A stretch of DNA of 64,000 nucleotides from Pseudobutyrivibrio sp. GTDB taxonomy: Bacteria > Bacillota > Clostridia > Lachnospirales > Lachnospiraceae. A program made the translations under genes and the position numbers. The notes beneath the pieces were generated by a model. That model worked only from the letters and a program-made list of their open reading frames with translations, was not told the origin of the DNA and searched no databases. Below, one piece after another: positions 24,702 to 33,195 of this stretch; within the stretch, counting starts at the first letter, position 1; each line of letters opens with the position of its first letter. Location: assembly GCA_017557435.1 (NCBI GenBank), contig JAFYYR010000024.1, forward strand, positions 55,243-119,242, in the 5' to 3' direction.

Positions 24702-26672
24702 TTATAACTCAGCGGCTGCAAGATATCCAGTCTGAACTGCTGCTGCAATTCTACCAGTTGCAAGGGCATCTCCAAGGAATCTTACGTTGTCAAATGCAGC
24801 TGCTATCTCCTCATTTGCAGCCTTATTTGTAGCTACTCCAAGAGATACAACAACCTCATCGAACTCAAAGCTTACAGCTTTCTTAGTATCTGTAGTCTCA
24901 AATGCCACCTTGTTGCCATCGATTTCAACAAGTCTGTGCTTTGGATACATAGCCACGTTCTTTGGTGCAATTCTTGACATTACATCCACAAGATTCTGGA
25001 AGAAAAGACCTGGTCCAATGTCATCAGCCATTTCAAATACTGTTACATCATTGCCCTGCTCGCTTAAAAGCTCAGCAGTTTCAATACCTGTCATACCTGA
25101 ACCAACTACGCAAACCTTCTTGTTTGAAACCTTAACTGTACCATCAAGAATCTCTACTGGTGTATGTACATTCTCACCCTCTAATCCCTTAATAGACTTA
25201 GGCATTACTGGTGTTGAGCCTGTTGCCACAAATACAGCGTATGGCTTAAGCTCCTTGATAGCCTCCACAGTAGCCTCAGTGTTTAATCTGATTTCTACTC
25301 CAAGCTTTTCTAACTGACCCTTTTCATAGTCAATTAACCAAGCTGTCTTTTCCTTCTTTGGTGGCTTGCTTGCAAGATATACCTGACCACCTAAGCGTGA
25401 CTGCTTTTCAAATACAACAGGCTTAAATCCTCTGATTGCAAGGATTCTAGCTGCCTCAAGACCTGCAGGACCTGCGCCGATTACTGCTACAGTTCTGCCC
25501 TCACCATTCTTTGGCAACTCCTCAGCCTGATACTGATTTTCTTTACCAGCCTCGAAGTTTACTGAGCATCCCATTGGTCGCTCTGCGTTAGCAGACATAA
25601 GTGACTCCATGCAATATAAGCATGAGATACATTTTCTAATATCACATTCATTACCACACTTAGCCTTGTTAGCCCACTCTGGATCTGCATAAAATGCTCT
25701 AGCACTTCCTACAAAATCAAGCTTGCCATCCTTTAATAACTCTTCTGCGTACTCAGGATCTCTGATTACAGCCACACCAATTACAGGAATATTTACAGCT
25801 GCCTTTACTGATGCAGGTCCCTCAATTTTCCAGCCCTGCTCAAAACCAACTGGCTCCCATGCTGTGTTCATAGTCTCATAAATACCAGAACTTACATCAA
25901 GTGCGTCCACACCCTTGGCCTCAAGATATTTTCCAATCTCAACACCATCTGCAAGGTGAAGGCCCTCCTGAGGCTGCCCTACATATTCCATATGTTCATC
26001 AACTGAGAAACGTGCAATAACAGGGAAGTCCTTGCCAACCTCTGCTCTAACAGCATCGATAATCTCTCCGAAGAATCTCATTCTATTTTCAAAATTTCCG
26101 CCGTACTCATCTGTTCTCTTGTTTGTATATGGGCTTGAGAACTGACCAATCAAATAGCCGTGTGCGCCGTGAATCTCTACAGCATCAGCTCCTGCTTCCT
26201 TGATACGTCTAGCTGCAGAAGCAAACTTGCCAACCATTTCCTTAATCTCGTCCTTAGTCATCTCGTGTGTAGGCTGGTGAACAATCTGACACTCTGTAGC
26301 ACTTGCTGACTTCATTGACTCCACGCCATTTACCACAGCAATACCCTGTCTACCTGGGTGGTAAATCTGGACACAAAGCTTTGAACCATACTTGTGAACC
26401 TCATCTGCAAGCTTCTTAAGACCAGGAATGTACTTGTCGTCATCTACTACGATTTCTCTGTCATTTCCCAATCCTGATTTTGAATCTACTGCAGTACATT
26501 CTGTAATAACAAGACCTGTGCCGCCCTTTGCTCTTGCTCCATAAAAAGCGATGTCCTTCTCAGAAACGTATCCGCCCTCATCAGCAAGATAATTACCCAT
26601 AGCTGTCATTACAGTTCGGTTTGGTACAGTCATTGTACCAATGTTCTTACTTGAAAATAAATTCTCGTACAT
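24702..26672 (-). CDS. NADH:flavin oxidoreductase, BaiCD/2,4-dienoyl-CoA reductase type
   Basis: 656 residues. Residues about 1-370 are an old-yellow-enzyme FMN barrel (QIYHPGRQG, EIHGAHGYLIGQFSSPYTNK in part, DEYGG). CISCLYCMESL with upstream and downstream Cys binds a 4Fe-4S cluster. The C-terminal 260 residues hold FAD and NAD(P) Rossmann motifs (VIGAGPAGLEAA, VVGSGMTGIETA). Related enzymes reduce unsaturated fatty acids, bile-acid intermediates or plant phenolics in gut and rumen anaerobes. It is divergent from a PucR regulator, which likely controls it. Confidence 0.9.
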   Translation of the reverse strand: MYENLFSSKNIGTMTVPNRTVMTAMGNYLADEGGYVSEKDIAFYGARAKGGTGLVITECTAVDSKSGLGNDREIVVDDDKYIPGLKKLADEVHKYGSKLCVQIYHPGRQGIAVVNGVESMKSASATECQIVHQPTHEMTKDEIKEMVGKFASAARRIKEAGADAVEIHGAHGYLIGQFSSPYTNKRTDEYGGNFENRMRFFGEIIDAVRAEVGKDFPVIARFSVDEHMEYVGQPQEGLHLADGVEIGKYLEAKGVDALDVSSGIYETMNTAWEPVGFEQGWKIEGPASVKAAVNIPVIGVAVIRDPEYAEELLKDGKLDFVGSARAFYADPEWANKAKCGNECDIRKCISCLYCMESLMSANAERPMGCSVNFEAGKENQYQAEELPKNGEGRTVAVIGAGPAGLEAARILAIRGFKPVVFEKQSRLGGQVYLASKPPKKEKTAWLIDYEKGQLEKLGVEIRLNTEATVEAIKELKPYAVFVATGSTPVMPKSIKGLEGENVHTPVEILDGTVKVSNKKVCVVGSGMTGIETAELLSEQGNDVTVFEMADDIGPGLFFQNLVDVMSRIAPKNVAMYPKHRLVEIDGNKVAFETTDTKKAVSFEFDEVVVSLGVATNKAANEEIAAAFDNVRFLGDALATGRIAAAVQTGYLAAAEL

Positions 26673-26776
26673 ATTAAACTCCTTTTCATTTGCCAGTTAA
26701 TCTGTTACGAATTTAACAAACTAGTAATTTAATTTTAGCATCGAGAAATATTAAGTTCTTCGTTTCCTATAGTTAA

Positions 26777-26805
26777 ATAATACTGCCTCCAGACTTTTTT
26801 GTCAC
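26777..26805 (-). promoter_or_regulatory. Promoter for the BaiCD-like reductase
   Basis: GTGACA (26800-26805), 17 bases, TATTAT (26777-26782) on the minus strand, about 100 bases before the start codon; a regulator site could lie between. Confidence 0.5.
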
Positions 26806-26855
26806 AAAATCTTTTTGTCTTTTTGCTGTCTATTGTGAATATTTTTTGTTGCCTA

Positions 26856-26884
26856 CTGACAAAGCATTTCCCCCTTGTTACAAT
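26856..26884 (+). promoter_or_regulatory. Promoter for the PucR family regulator
   Basis: CTGACA (26856-26861), 17 bases, TACAAT (26879-26884), 27 bases before the ATG at 26912. It faces away from the reductase promoter in a shared 239-base gap. Confidence 0.65.
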
Positions 26885-26911
26885 ATAATTGATGTAGAAA
26901 GGAAGGATTCC

Positions 26912-28162
26912 ATGGAGTTTAAGAATAAAACAGAGGAAGAACTTTATATTGCAAATTGCACTTCTACTTTTATAAAAGAAATGAATGAAAGCAATGACAT
27001 CCAAAATCTTTTGGATGTGGGACACCGCATACTGGGTCAGCCCCTTATGCTTGTAGATATTTCCATGTGCTTTATCGCCCAGTCCGGCGGCGAATCAGTA
27101 AAGGATGAGCCATTCTGGGACTGGATTCTCACTAATGGATATGTAAAAGAGGAATACACTAATCTCATTATGGAGGACGACATTTCCACTGAGGAGAAAT
27201 TCGTCTGGGAATACGGCATGGAAAATCACCGTCAGCTTGTGGCCAAAATCATCCAGGGCCGCACCACTTTAGGCTACTTAAAACTCCTTGAATACAACCA
27301 TAAAATCACTGACATAGAAAAGGAAATACTTGGCAACCTGAGCAATCTCATTGCCATTTTAATGTCCACCAGCAGCATCAAATATAAATTTTCAAATTCG
27401 AAAGTTGAAGCATTTCTAGAATCCCTAGTAGAAAGAAAGACAACTGATGCCAGCGATATCAATGACCGCTTTTCGGCTTTGAATATCAGATTACTTGAGA
27501 GATTATTTATCATAGCTATAGAACCTGTTTCAAAGGCAGAGCTTGCTGTAGAGCAATTATATCTTTTAAAAAGAAAGCTCCACAATCTCCTTAACAGGCC
27601 AACTGTATTTATCCATCAAAATCGCTTGATAGTGCTTTTTGACACATCAGCTACTAGCTTTGAAGAGGACTACAACTACTCTCCTCTTATGGCACTTTTA
27701 AAAGAGTATAAGCTTCAGGCTGGTATCAGCACCCAGTTTACAGAGCTTTCACTTGTGGCAGATGAATATCTAAATGCACTTTCTGCCCTCACTCTGGGAA
27801 AAAGACTTGGCCTAAAGGATACTTTTATTTTCTTTTCAACGCATATCCTGGACCAGCTAATCCTTACCTACGCTGATAGTCACAATATCAATTATCTTAT
27901 CCATCCTGCCATCACTACACTGGCCAAGATAGATAAAGAAAAAAATAGTGAATATGTCATTTCCCTATTAACGTATATACGGTTTGGACAAAACCTCACC
28001 AACACTGCTAGGGAATTACATATTCACCACAACACTCTTAAATATAGAATTGCAAAAATCGTAGAGCTGACAAATATTGACTTTACCGACTACGACCTGT
28101 GTTATCACCTTTATTTATCAGGCAGAGTCTATGAATTACTTTGTAAAATAGCTTCGACCTGA
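26912..28162 (+). CDS. PucR family transcriptional regulator
   Basis: 416 residues. The C-terminal 60 residues form the PucR-type helix-turn-helix: NLTNTARELHIHHNTLKYRI. The central region (LTLGKRLGLKDTFIF) is the usual GGDEF-like linker of CdaR/PucR proteins. AAGGAAGGA precedes the ATG at 26912; an in-frame ATG at 26846 lies upstream of the promoter and is excluded. The gene is divergent from the flavin reductase and probably regulates it. Its 3' end overlaps that of the convergent radical SAM gene by 34 bases. Confidence 0.88.
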   Translation: MEFKNKTEEELYIANCTSTFIKEMNESNDIQNLLDVGHRILGQPLMLVDISMCFIAQSGGESVKDEPFWDWILTNGYVKEEYTNLIMEDDISTEEKFVWEYGMENHRQLVAKIIQGRTTLGYLKLLEYNHKITDIEKEILGNLSNLIAILMSTSSIKYKFSNSKVEAFLESLVERKTTDASDINDRFSALNIRLLERLFIIAIEPVSKAELAVEQLYLLKRKLHNLLNRPTVFIHQNRLIVLFDTSATSFEEDYNYSPLMALLKEYKLQAGISTQFTELSLVADEYLNALSALTLGKRLGLKDTFIFFSTHILDQLILTYADSHNINYLIHPAITTLAKIDKEKNSEYVISLLTYIRFGQNLTNTARELHIHHNTLKYRIAKIVELTNIDFTDYDLCYHLYLSGRVYELLCKIAST

Positions 28163-29229
28163 TCTCTCTTTTCAAACAATACGCAGCCGCCCACGTGGTC
28201 ATCCATAAGAATATCTGTGTCCTGTAACACCTTAAATAATTTGGATGAAATGGCACCCTTAAGGGAAGACTGTCTTACATTGGTATCTGAATATGGGGAG
28301 AATGGGCATGGCTCAGCTCCACCATGAGAATTAATATGGAAAAATCCTCGGCCTGCTGCAACGCATCCGCCTGATGATTTTTCATCTCCAGGAAATGAGA
28401 TAAATACCATTTCCTCATATTTTTCTCTAAGCTCGGCGATTCTATCTCTAAGCTGAATCTCCTGCTCCTCTGATAGGGCCAAATCCTTGCTCTCATCGGA
28501 AACTGGAACATACTCCACATAAATCACTGCCTTGCAGCCATAACCGCCTAGCATTGACACAAAATCATCAGAAAGCACATCATCAAAATTCTCTGTGGTA
28601 ACAGTAACTGAATTTCCAAAAATCAGATGCTTTTTCTTAAATGTCTCCATGTTTGAAATAAGCTTGTCATAGATGCCCTGGCCACGTCTGCTATCAGTAG
28701 CTTCCTTGTGACCCTCGATACTCATAATAGGCACTAGGTTGCGATGCTTATCAAACATGTCAAAATACTCGTCGCTGATAAACACACCGTTTGTAAATAT
28801 AGGAAAAAGAATCTCTCTATATGCTGAGGCAGCCTTTATAACGTCTTTACGAAGTAATGGCTCACCGCCAGCAAGTAAAATAAAGCTGATACCTAAGTCT
28901 TTTGCCTCTGCAAATACATTTCCCCACTCCTCGCCAGTCATCTGGTCCACTGGAGCGCAGTCTTTTGTGGCCTCATTCTGTCTAGAATAGCAGCCTGCAC
29001 AGTGAAGATTACAGTTACTAGTAATTGAAGCAATCAAAAATGGTGGAACATTTAATCCCTCATTTTTGTATTTTAATCTGATGTCGCTGGCTTTCTTTGC
29101 CGACTTAGCAAAGCTTGCCATAAAAATACTCTCTGCTGGGTCCTTAAATGTGGCACGAAGAGCGTCCTTCACAACTCTCTCAACACCCTTTGTCATGTAG
29201 CTTTGAATGTCAAAATTACTATCTTTCAT
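28129..29229 (-). CDS. Radical SAM protein
   Basis: 366 residues. CNLHCAGC (about residues 74-81) is the CxxxCxxC site for the SAM-cleaving 4Fe-4S cluster, followed by LAGGEPLLR, the GGEP motif. Later CVAAGRGFFHINSHGGAEPC, listed here by its Cys and His, looks like a shortened SPASM-type accessory cluster site. Such enzymes modify peptides or cofactors; no peptide substrate gene is seen here. It has a consensus promoter and convergent overlap with the PucR gene. Confidence 0.87.
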   Translation of the reverse strand: MKDSNFDIQSYMTKGVERVVKDALRATFKDPAESIFMASFAKSAKKASDIRLKYKNEGLNVPPFLIASITSNCNLHCAGCYSRQNEATKDCAPVDQMTGEEWGNVFAEAKDLGISFILLAGGEPLLRKDVIKAASAYREILFPIFTNGVFISDEYFDMFDKHRNLVPIMSIEGHKEATDSRRGQGIYDKLISNMETFKKKHLIFGNSVTVTTENFDDVLSDDFVSMLGGYGCKAVIYVEYVPVSDESKDLALSEEQEIQLRDRIAELREKYEEMVFISFPGDEKSSGGCVAAGRGFFHINSHGGAEPCPFSPYSDTNVRQSSLKGAISSKLFKVLQDTDILMDDHVGGCVLFEKRDQVEAILQSNS

Positions 29230-29246
29230 AATACCATACCCATTTC

Positions 29247-29268
29247 ATTCAATTTTATTTGATTGAAT
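29247..29268. promoter_or_regulatory. Inverted repeat in the leader of the radical SAM gene
   Basis: ATTCAAT (29247-29253), eight bases, ATTGAAT (29262-29268), perfect over seven bases per arm. It lies between the predicted transcription start and the start codon, so it may be an operator or a leader hairpin. Confidence 0.45.
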
Positions 29269-29280
29269 TGCGTAAAAGCT

Positions 29281-29308
29281 ATTATATCACCTTTATTTTT
29301 TCTGTCAA
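29281..29308 (-). promoter_or_regulatory. Consensus promoter of the radical SAM gene
   Basis: TTGACA (29303-29308), 16 bases, TATAAT (29281-29286) on the minus strand. Both hexamers are perfect matches to the housekeeping consensus. Confidence 0.85.
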
Positions 29309-29324
29309 TATCACTAACAATAAG

Positions 29325-29357
29325 CAAAAAGATCCCAGAAATAGCCCTCTAGGATCT
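29325..29357 (-). terminator. Terminator after the aldo/keto reductase gene
   Basis: AGATCC (29330-29335) pairs with GGATCT (29352-29357), with a longer loop that can pair in part; the minus-strand tail is TTTTTGC. Confidence 0.65.
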
Positions 29358-29363
29358 AATCAA

Positions 29364-30545
29364 TTACTTCTTTAAGAAAAATTTTCTTACTATATTAATA
29401 CCTATTTTATATGGCCATGGGCGAACCACCCTGTCAGCCTCTTTTATCATCTGTCTTATTGGAATATTCTGTGGACAATGCTGCTCGCACTTTCCACACT
29501 CGATACACTGAGTTGCAAAGGCTGGCTCACTTTTCAATCCTACTGTCTGTGCATATTCAAATCTAGCCTGTGACTTACTCTCAAGAGAAGTCATATTGTA
29601 GCTTCTAAATAAGGCAGGAATATCCACCCCCTTTGGACATGGCATGCAGTAGCGACATCCTGTACATCCCACTCGCTCAGTCTCACGTATAGCTTCCTTT
29701 ACCCGTTCAATTAATGCAAAATCATCCTCATCAAAAGAACCTGCTTCCGCATCAGAAGCAATCCTGCAATTCTCCGCTACCATCTCGGGAGAATTCATTC
29801 CTGAAAGCACACAGGTAACCTCCGGCTGATTCCACAGCCATCTAAGTCCAAGCTCTGCATTAGTATATCCCTTAGGTGATGCAGCTATTTCCTTTTTCGC
29901 CTTTTCAGGCAATAGATTCACAAGCTTTCCACCTCTAAGGGGCTCCATAATAACTACAGGAATTCCCTTTTCAGCTGCATACCTCAGCCCCTTTAATCCT
30001 GCCTGAGTATGCTCATCCACATAGTTGTACTGAATCTGACAAAAATCCCAATCGTAGGAATCTAATATGCCAATGAAATCCTCTGTATTGCCATGATAAG
30101 AAAAACCAATATTTCTAATCTGGCCTGATTCCTTTTTCTCTTTTATCCATTCTCTAATGCCTACCTGCTCCAGCTTATCCCACTGATTAATAGCAGTCAT
30201 GTGATGCATAAGATAATAATCTATGTAATCTGTCTTAAGACGCTTTAATTCCTCATCAAAATACTTATCAAGTGACTCTCTATTTTTTACCAGATACTGA
30301 GGAAGCTTTGTGGCTATATTAATCTTCTCTCGAATATTGTTGCGCTCTAAAATCGCACCCAGTGTAGCTTCGCTACCTGGATAAACATAAGCTGTATCGT
30401 AGTAATTCACCCCAGCCTCGTAGGCTGCCATAATTTCCTTCTCAGCCTTATCAATATCAATAGAGCCACCCTTAGTGGTAAATCTCATACACCCATATCC
30501 TAAAATGGATATAGGATTTCCATACCTATCATTCCTGTATAGCAT
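29364..30545 (-). CDS. Aldo/keto reductase with C-terminal ferredoxin-like domain
   Basis: 393 residues. The AKR barrel covers the first 280: ILGYGCMRF, YYDTAYVYPGSE with the catalytic Asp and Tyr, IATKLP, and YYLMHHM. The C-terminal 110 residues hold two Cys groups, CTGCRYCMPCPKGVD and CIECGKCEQHCPQ, that bind two 4Fe-4S clusters. This layout is common in Clostridia and suggests electrons come from ferredoxin. The substrate is unknown. It is transcribed alone and ends at a terminator. Confidence 0.92.
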   Translation of the reverse strand: MLYRNDRYGNPISILGYGCMRFTTKGGSIDIDKAEKEIMAAYEAGVNYYDTAYVYPGSEATLGAILERNNIREKINIATKLPQYLVKNRESLDKYFDEELKRLKTDYIDYYLMHHMTAINQWDKLEQVGIREWIKEKKESGQIRNIGFSYHGNTEDFIGILDSYDWDFCQIQYNYVDEHTQAGLKGLRYAAEKGIPVVIMEPLRGGKLVNLLPEKAKKEIAASPKGYTNAELGLRWLWNQPEVTCVLSGMNSPEMVAENCRIASDAEAGSFDEDDFALIERVKEAIRETERVGCTGCRYCMPCPKGVDIPALFRSYNMTSLESKSQARFEYAQTVGLKSEPAFATQCIECGKCEQHCPQNIPIRQMIKEADRVVRPWPYKIGINIVRKFFLKK

Positions 30546-30782
30546 TTATACTGTCCCTCATTAAAACTTAATTTATACTTCCATCTAAAGAACTTGTTGT
30601 CCCTGCTCGTTCTAGTTAAATCATAGACTATACCAAAAATGACAAAATTTCTAGTCAAAATGCTTTTTTTAATTCTGCAAAAGCTCTTTAATTACAGTTT
30701 AATTTTTTACAGAAACAAGATTACCATTTCATGTGTGAATATGGTCTATATATTTTCCAATAATAGGAACACATTTTATAGC
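30546..30782. other. AT-rich intergenic region without genes
   Basis: Between the aldo/keto reductase start and the lipoprotein promoter. It holds two similar short runs (TTTTGACTAG and TTTTGTCAT on the minus strand) and several possible -10 boxes for the reductase gene, none convincing. I see no open frame with a ribosome site. Confidence 0.5.
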
Positions 30783-30811
30783 TTGACATATTATTTCTAT
30801 ACAGATAATAT
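30783..30811 (+). promoter_or_regulatory. Promoter of the lipoprotein gene, with a long leader
   Basis: TTGACA (30783-30788), 17 bases, TAATAT (30806-30811). The start codon lies about 150 bases further on. The leader contains AGCTGA and TCAGCT arms (about 30831 and 30885) and a GCTTATAAGC palindrome (about 30903-30912). Confidence 0.75.
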
Positions 30812-30966
30812 TGTCGCATATATTATATTTTAGCTGAAATCTGCATTGCATGGCACCGTATATAACATATAATATTATCTCAGCTATCTATAAATATCCC
30901 TCGCTTATAAGCAGGGTTAACTAAGAAACCTATTAGGGTTTCGCTTTTAAAAGGAGAATTAAAAAT

Positions 30967-32193
30967 ATGAAAAAGATTTTTACTATGATGCTTGTCGCAG
31001 TAATAAGTATTGCAACAATGCTTGGTTGTGGGAATCGTGAATCTACTGTAGAAAGTATAAGAGATTGTTCTTCGGCAGTAAGCGAAGTGTTTTTTATAGA
31101 TGCCGTATGGGATTATAGCAATAAAAACTATTCGGATAAAATAAAAAAGTATCATTCATTAGTAGTTATCAACGATGAACAGGTATCGGATGAGCTGGCA
31201 GACAATTCTGCAACGAGTATTGGAAAAGAGTACATAGCTCTCCACCATGAAGAACTCAAGGATTATTTTGAGAAGAATAAAGATTATGCTATCGAATGTG
31301 AGGTTTCGCGTAAATATGATGAAAATCAAATCGAGGTTACAGAATGGTTCCCATCAAAATTGTCAATAGAAATGGAAGACTGTAACAGAGAGTATTCAAT
31401 TTCTAAAGTTACGATGCGTTGTTCACTTAACAACATACCAAAAGATAGACCTCTTACTGTATACTCTAGTGATATAGTTGAAAATGGCGATGACAATTGC
31501 TATTCAGATGGTTTATCATTTGCCTTCTATGGGGAACTCTTGTCCGAAGAAAAAAAAGAGACTACAAATCTTATTTCAACTGATGAGCCAGAGGAAGATA
31601 CTAGCGTAGAATCAGTGGCATACATTCCGTGGAGATACTATGGAACCATTGCAGATGTAATTGATAATGGCGATGGAACCTATAATATTACATTCACTGA
31701 TTGTGAAGAGGCTAATGAAGTGCATATTTCTCAAACTATATACGATAATCTTTCAGTTGGATGCGAATTACCATTTAAGTCATATATGAACTACAATTTT
31801 ATCTGTTACGATGACAGTGATGGTTACTATTTCTCAGAGGATGGACTTAAAAGCAATGATTGGGAAATATTCTGGATTTCAGATAAAAACAAGGCGCCTG
31901 ATGGTTCCATTAAGGTGTTCCATCACAACTATTCTTTAGGAATGGGATACGAAGAATACCTGGACTGTATTGATAAGGGTACTATAACATGTACTGTTAG
32001 TGGTGATGCTTGGATTAAGATTCGCGATAATAATAATGATGTAATCAAATATACATTTGATGAATTCTATAAAAATGACATTAATTCTAACAAAAAGTAC
32101 TTGGATACTTGGAGACATCTCTATACGATGGAAATACATTTCAATTCATCTGGAGAAATTGATAATATGCTTGAGGTAATTATTGCAGGATAG
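30967..32193 (+). CDS. Putative lipoprotein of unknown function
   Basis: 408 residues. MKKIFTMMLVAVISIATMLGC is a lipoprotein signal peptide (first 20 residues shown by features: basic start, hydrophobic core) with Cys21 as lipid site. The mature protein is acidic, rich in Asp, Glu, Tyr and Asn, with no domain I recognise. The middle (DVIDNGDGTYNITFTD) looks like a beta-strand-rich fold. AAGGAG lies before the ATG. It has its own promoter and terminator and lies next to the tRNA-derived repeats, so it may belong to the accessory region. Confidence 0.75.
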   Translation: MKKIFTMMLVAVISIATMLGCGNRESTVESIRDCSSAVSEVFFIDAVWDYSNKNYSDKIKKYHSLVVINDEQVSDELADNSATSIGKEYIALHHEELKDYFEKNKDYAIECEVSRKYDENQIEVTEWFPSKLSIEMEDCNREYSISKVTMRCSLNNIPKDRPLTVYSSDIVENGDDNCYSDGLSFAFYGELLSEEKKETTNLISTDEPEEDTSVESVAYIPWRYYGTIADVIDNGDGTYNITFTDCEEANEVHISQTIYDNLSVGCELPFKSYMNYNFICYDDSDGYYFSEDGLKSNDWEIFWISDKNKAPDGSIKVFHHNYSLGMGYEEYLDCIDKGTITCTVSGDAWIKIRDNNNDVIKYTFDEFYKNDINSNKKYLDTWRHLYTMEIHFNSSGEIDNMLEVIIAG

Positions 32194-32220
32194 GTGAAGA
32201 ATATCTATAGGATGACCATT

Positions 32221-32255
32221 AATCCCCAGAGTAGAATATCTGCTCTGGGGATTTT
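32221..32255 (+). terminator. Terminator after the lipoprotein gene
   Basis: AATCCCCAGAG (32221-32231) pairs with CTCTGGGGATT (32243-32253) over 11 bases; the tail is TTTTG. Confidence 0.92.
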
Positions 32256-32299
32256 GTTAGTTTAGGCTGAAAAACAACAATCCTAAAGACTCTCGTGCC

Positions 32300-32321
32300 G
32301 AGGCTGAGGAGGCTCGAACTC
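32300..32321 (-). repeat. Copy A of the tRNA-Lys 3' end (attachment-site-like repeat)
   Basis: 22 bases identical to 40737-40758, the T arm and acceptor 3' strand of tRNA-Lys, in the same orientation. The rest of the tRNA is absent, so this is a remnant and not a gene. The 50 bases that follow resemble those after copy B (GAAAGAAAGG, then TTGCC and CTCTGCA). Confidence 0.85.
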
Positions 32322-32404
32322 ATCTCGGTCTCAAAAAATATTGAAAGAAAGGCATTTGTTGCCTCTGCATTTATAAGTTAAACCACAGGTTAAACCTATT
32401 ATCA

Positions 32405-32707
32405 CTATATCTCTCTTCCCTGATACTGCACAGTAACAACCAAAACTCTACCATTACCTTCATCAATTCTAAATATAGCAATATAGTTATCAATAATTAA
32501 TTGTTTATATCCTTTACCTGCATATCTACCAGTTATTCTATCTTGATGAGATTCAGGCAATGTATCGAGCCCTAGTATAGCTTCTTTTATTCTATCAATC
32601 TGTCCCTTTGCATTTTCAGGAGACAGCTTTTCATAAGCAATATAAGCAAATATTTCTTCAATATCCCTATATGCTCTAGGCATTAACTCTACACTGTACT
32701 TATTCAA
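32405..32707 (-). CDS. RelE/ParE superfamily toxin
   Basis: 100 residues. It opens NKYSVELMPRAYRDIEEIFA, typical of ParE/RelE toxins, and ends with IFRIDEGNGRVLVVTVQYQGRE, where the arginine-rich strand and late Tyr/Arg fit the fold. Chosen start is TTG at 32707, with GGAGA nine bases upstream; it overlaps the antitoxin stop codon by eight bases. In-frame ATG codons further up lie inside the antitoxin gene and have no ribosome site. ParE-type toxins hit gyrase, RelE-type cut mRNA; which applies is not clear. Confidence 0.85.
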   Translation of the reverse strand: MNKYSVELMPRAYRDIEEIFAYIAYEKLSPENAKGQIDRIKEAILGLDTLPESHQDRITGRYAGKGYKQLIIDNYIAIFRIDEGNGRVLVVTVQYQGREI

Positions 32708-32963
32708 AATACTTTTTCTCCAATTCTGCAAAAGCATCCTTCGCATCTACTGTCTTGCCTGTCTCAGCAAACTCCTGCTCTGCCTCAAAAATAGCCTGAT
32801 CTATGCGATTTTCTCTTGCAAACTTCTCGTATAATTCTGCGCTCATAACCACAAGATCACTATATCCATTTTTTGTGATAAAAATAGGTTCTTTTTTTCT
32901 ATGTGCAATTTCTGATATTTCACTTGTATTTCTTAAATCTCGTATAGGCATAATTGTTGGCAT
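32700..32963 (-). CDS. Phd/YefM family antitoxin
   Basis: 87 residues. MPTIMPIRDLRNTSEISEIA is the Phd/YefM DNA-binding opening; KKEPIFITKNGYSDLVVMS is the core strand motif; an acidic helical tail for toxin binding follows. AAGGAGG precedes the ATG. It is the first gene of the pair and likely binds the palindrome in its own promoter. Confidence 0.92.
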   Translation of the reverse strand: MPTIMPIRDLRNTSEISEIAHRKKEPIFITKNGYSDLVVMSAELYEKFARENRIDQAIFEAEQEFAETGKTVDAKDAFAELEKKYFE

Positions 32964-32988
32964 AATAATTACCTCCTTATTTGCTTTA

Positions 32989-33017
32989 ATTGTAGCATAA
33001 TTATGCTGCGCTGTACA
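32989..33017 (-). promoter_or_regulatory. Promoter and operator of the Phd-RelE/ParE pair
   Basis: TGTACA (33012-33017), 17 bases, TACAAT (32989-32994) on the minus strand. The perfect 12-base palindrome GCATAATTATGC (32995-33006) fills the spacer next to the -10 box and fits antitoxin autorepression. Confidence 0.65.
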
Positions 33018-33054
33018 TGTTTTAAATTAGTTCATTATATAATTCAGATAAAAC

Positions 33055-33088
33055 AAAAAACACGTAAGCATTTGCTTACGTGTTTTTC
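33055..33088. terminator. Bidirectional terminator beside tRNA-Lys copy B
   Basis: AACACGTAAGCA (33059-33070) pairs with TGCTTACGTGTT (33073-33084), flanked by A on the left and T on the right. On the minus strand it would stop transcripts from the KAP gene. Confidence 0.85.
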
Positions 33089-33113
33089 TTGCTGAGGCTG
33101 AGGAGGCTCGAAC
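33089..33113 (-). repeat. Copy B of the tRNA-Lys 3' end (attachment-site-like repeat)
   Basis: 25 bases identical to 40732-40756: the end of tRNA-Lys plus four bases beyond its 3' end, same orientation. It lies next to a terminator hairpin, as the tRNA-Lys copy does. Together with 40732-40756 it brackets the accessory block. Confidence 0.88.
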
Positions 33114-33195
33114 GCTCACTCAGCCCTGAAAAAACTAGAAAGAAAGGATTTTGCCGTCTCTGCAAATCTTGGTCTCGACTCAGGTCTCGATACAA

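Noticed and set aside
27037-27585. Minus-strand frames inside the PucR gene
   Set aside because: They are antisense shadows without ribosome sites; the PucR frame has a promoter, a ribosome site and a recognisable C-terminal domain.
32300-32330. A tRNA gene at copy A or copy B
   Set aside because: Only the T arm and 3' acceptor strand are present; no D arm, anticodon arm or 5' acceptor strand follows, so no cloverleaf forms.
33182-33194. A 13-base match between the DNA before the KAP stop (33182-33194) and the end of the GH35 gene (21573-21585)
   Set aside because: Short, isolated and within coding sequence in one case; likely chance in 64 kb. It does not extend on either side.
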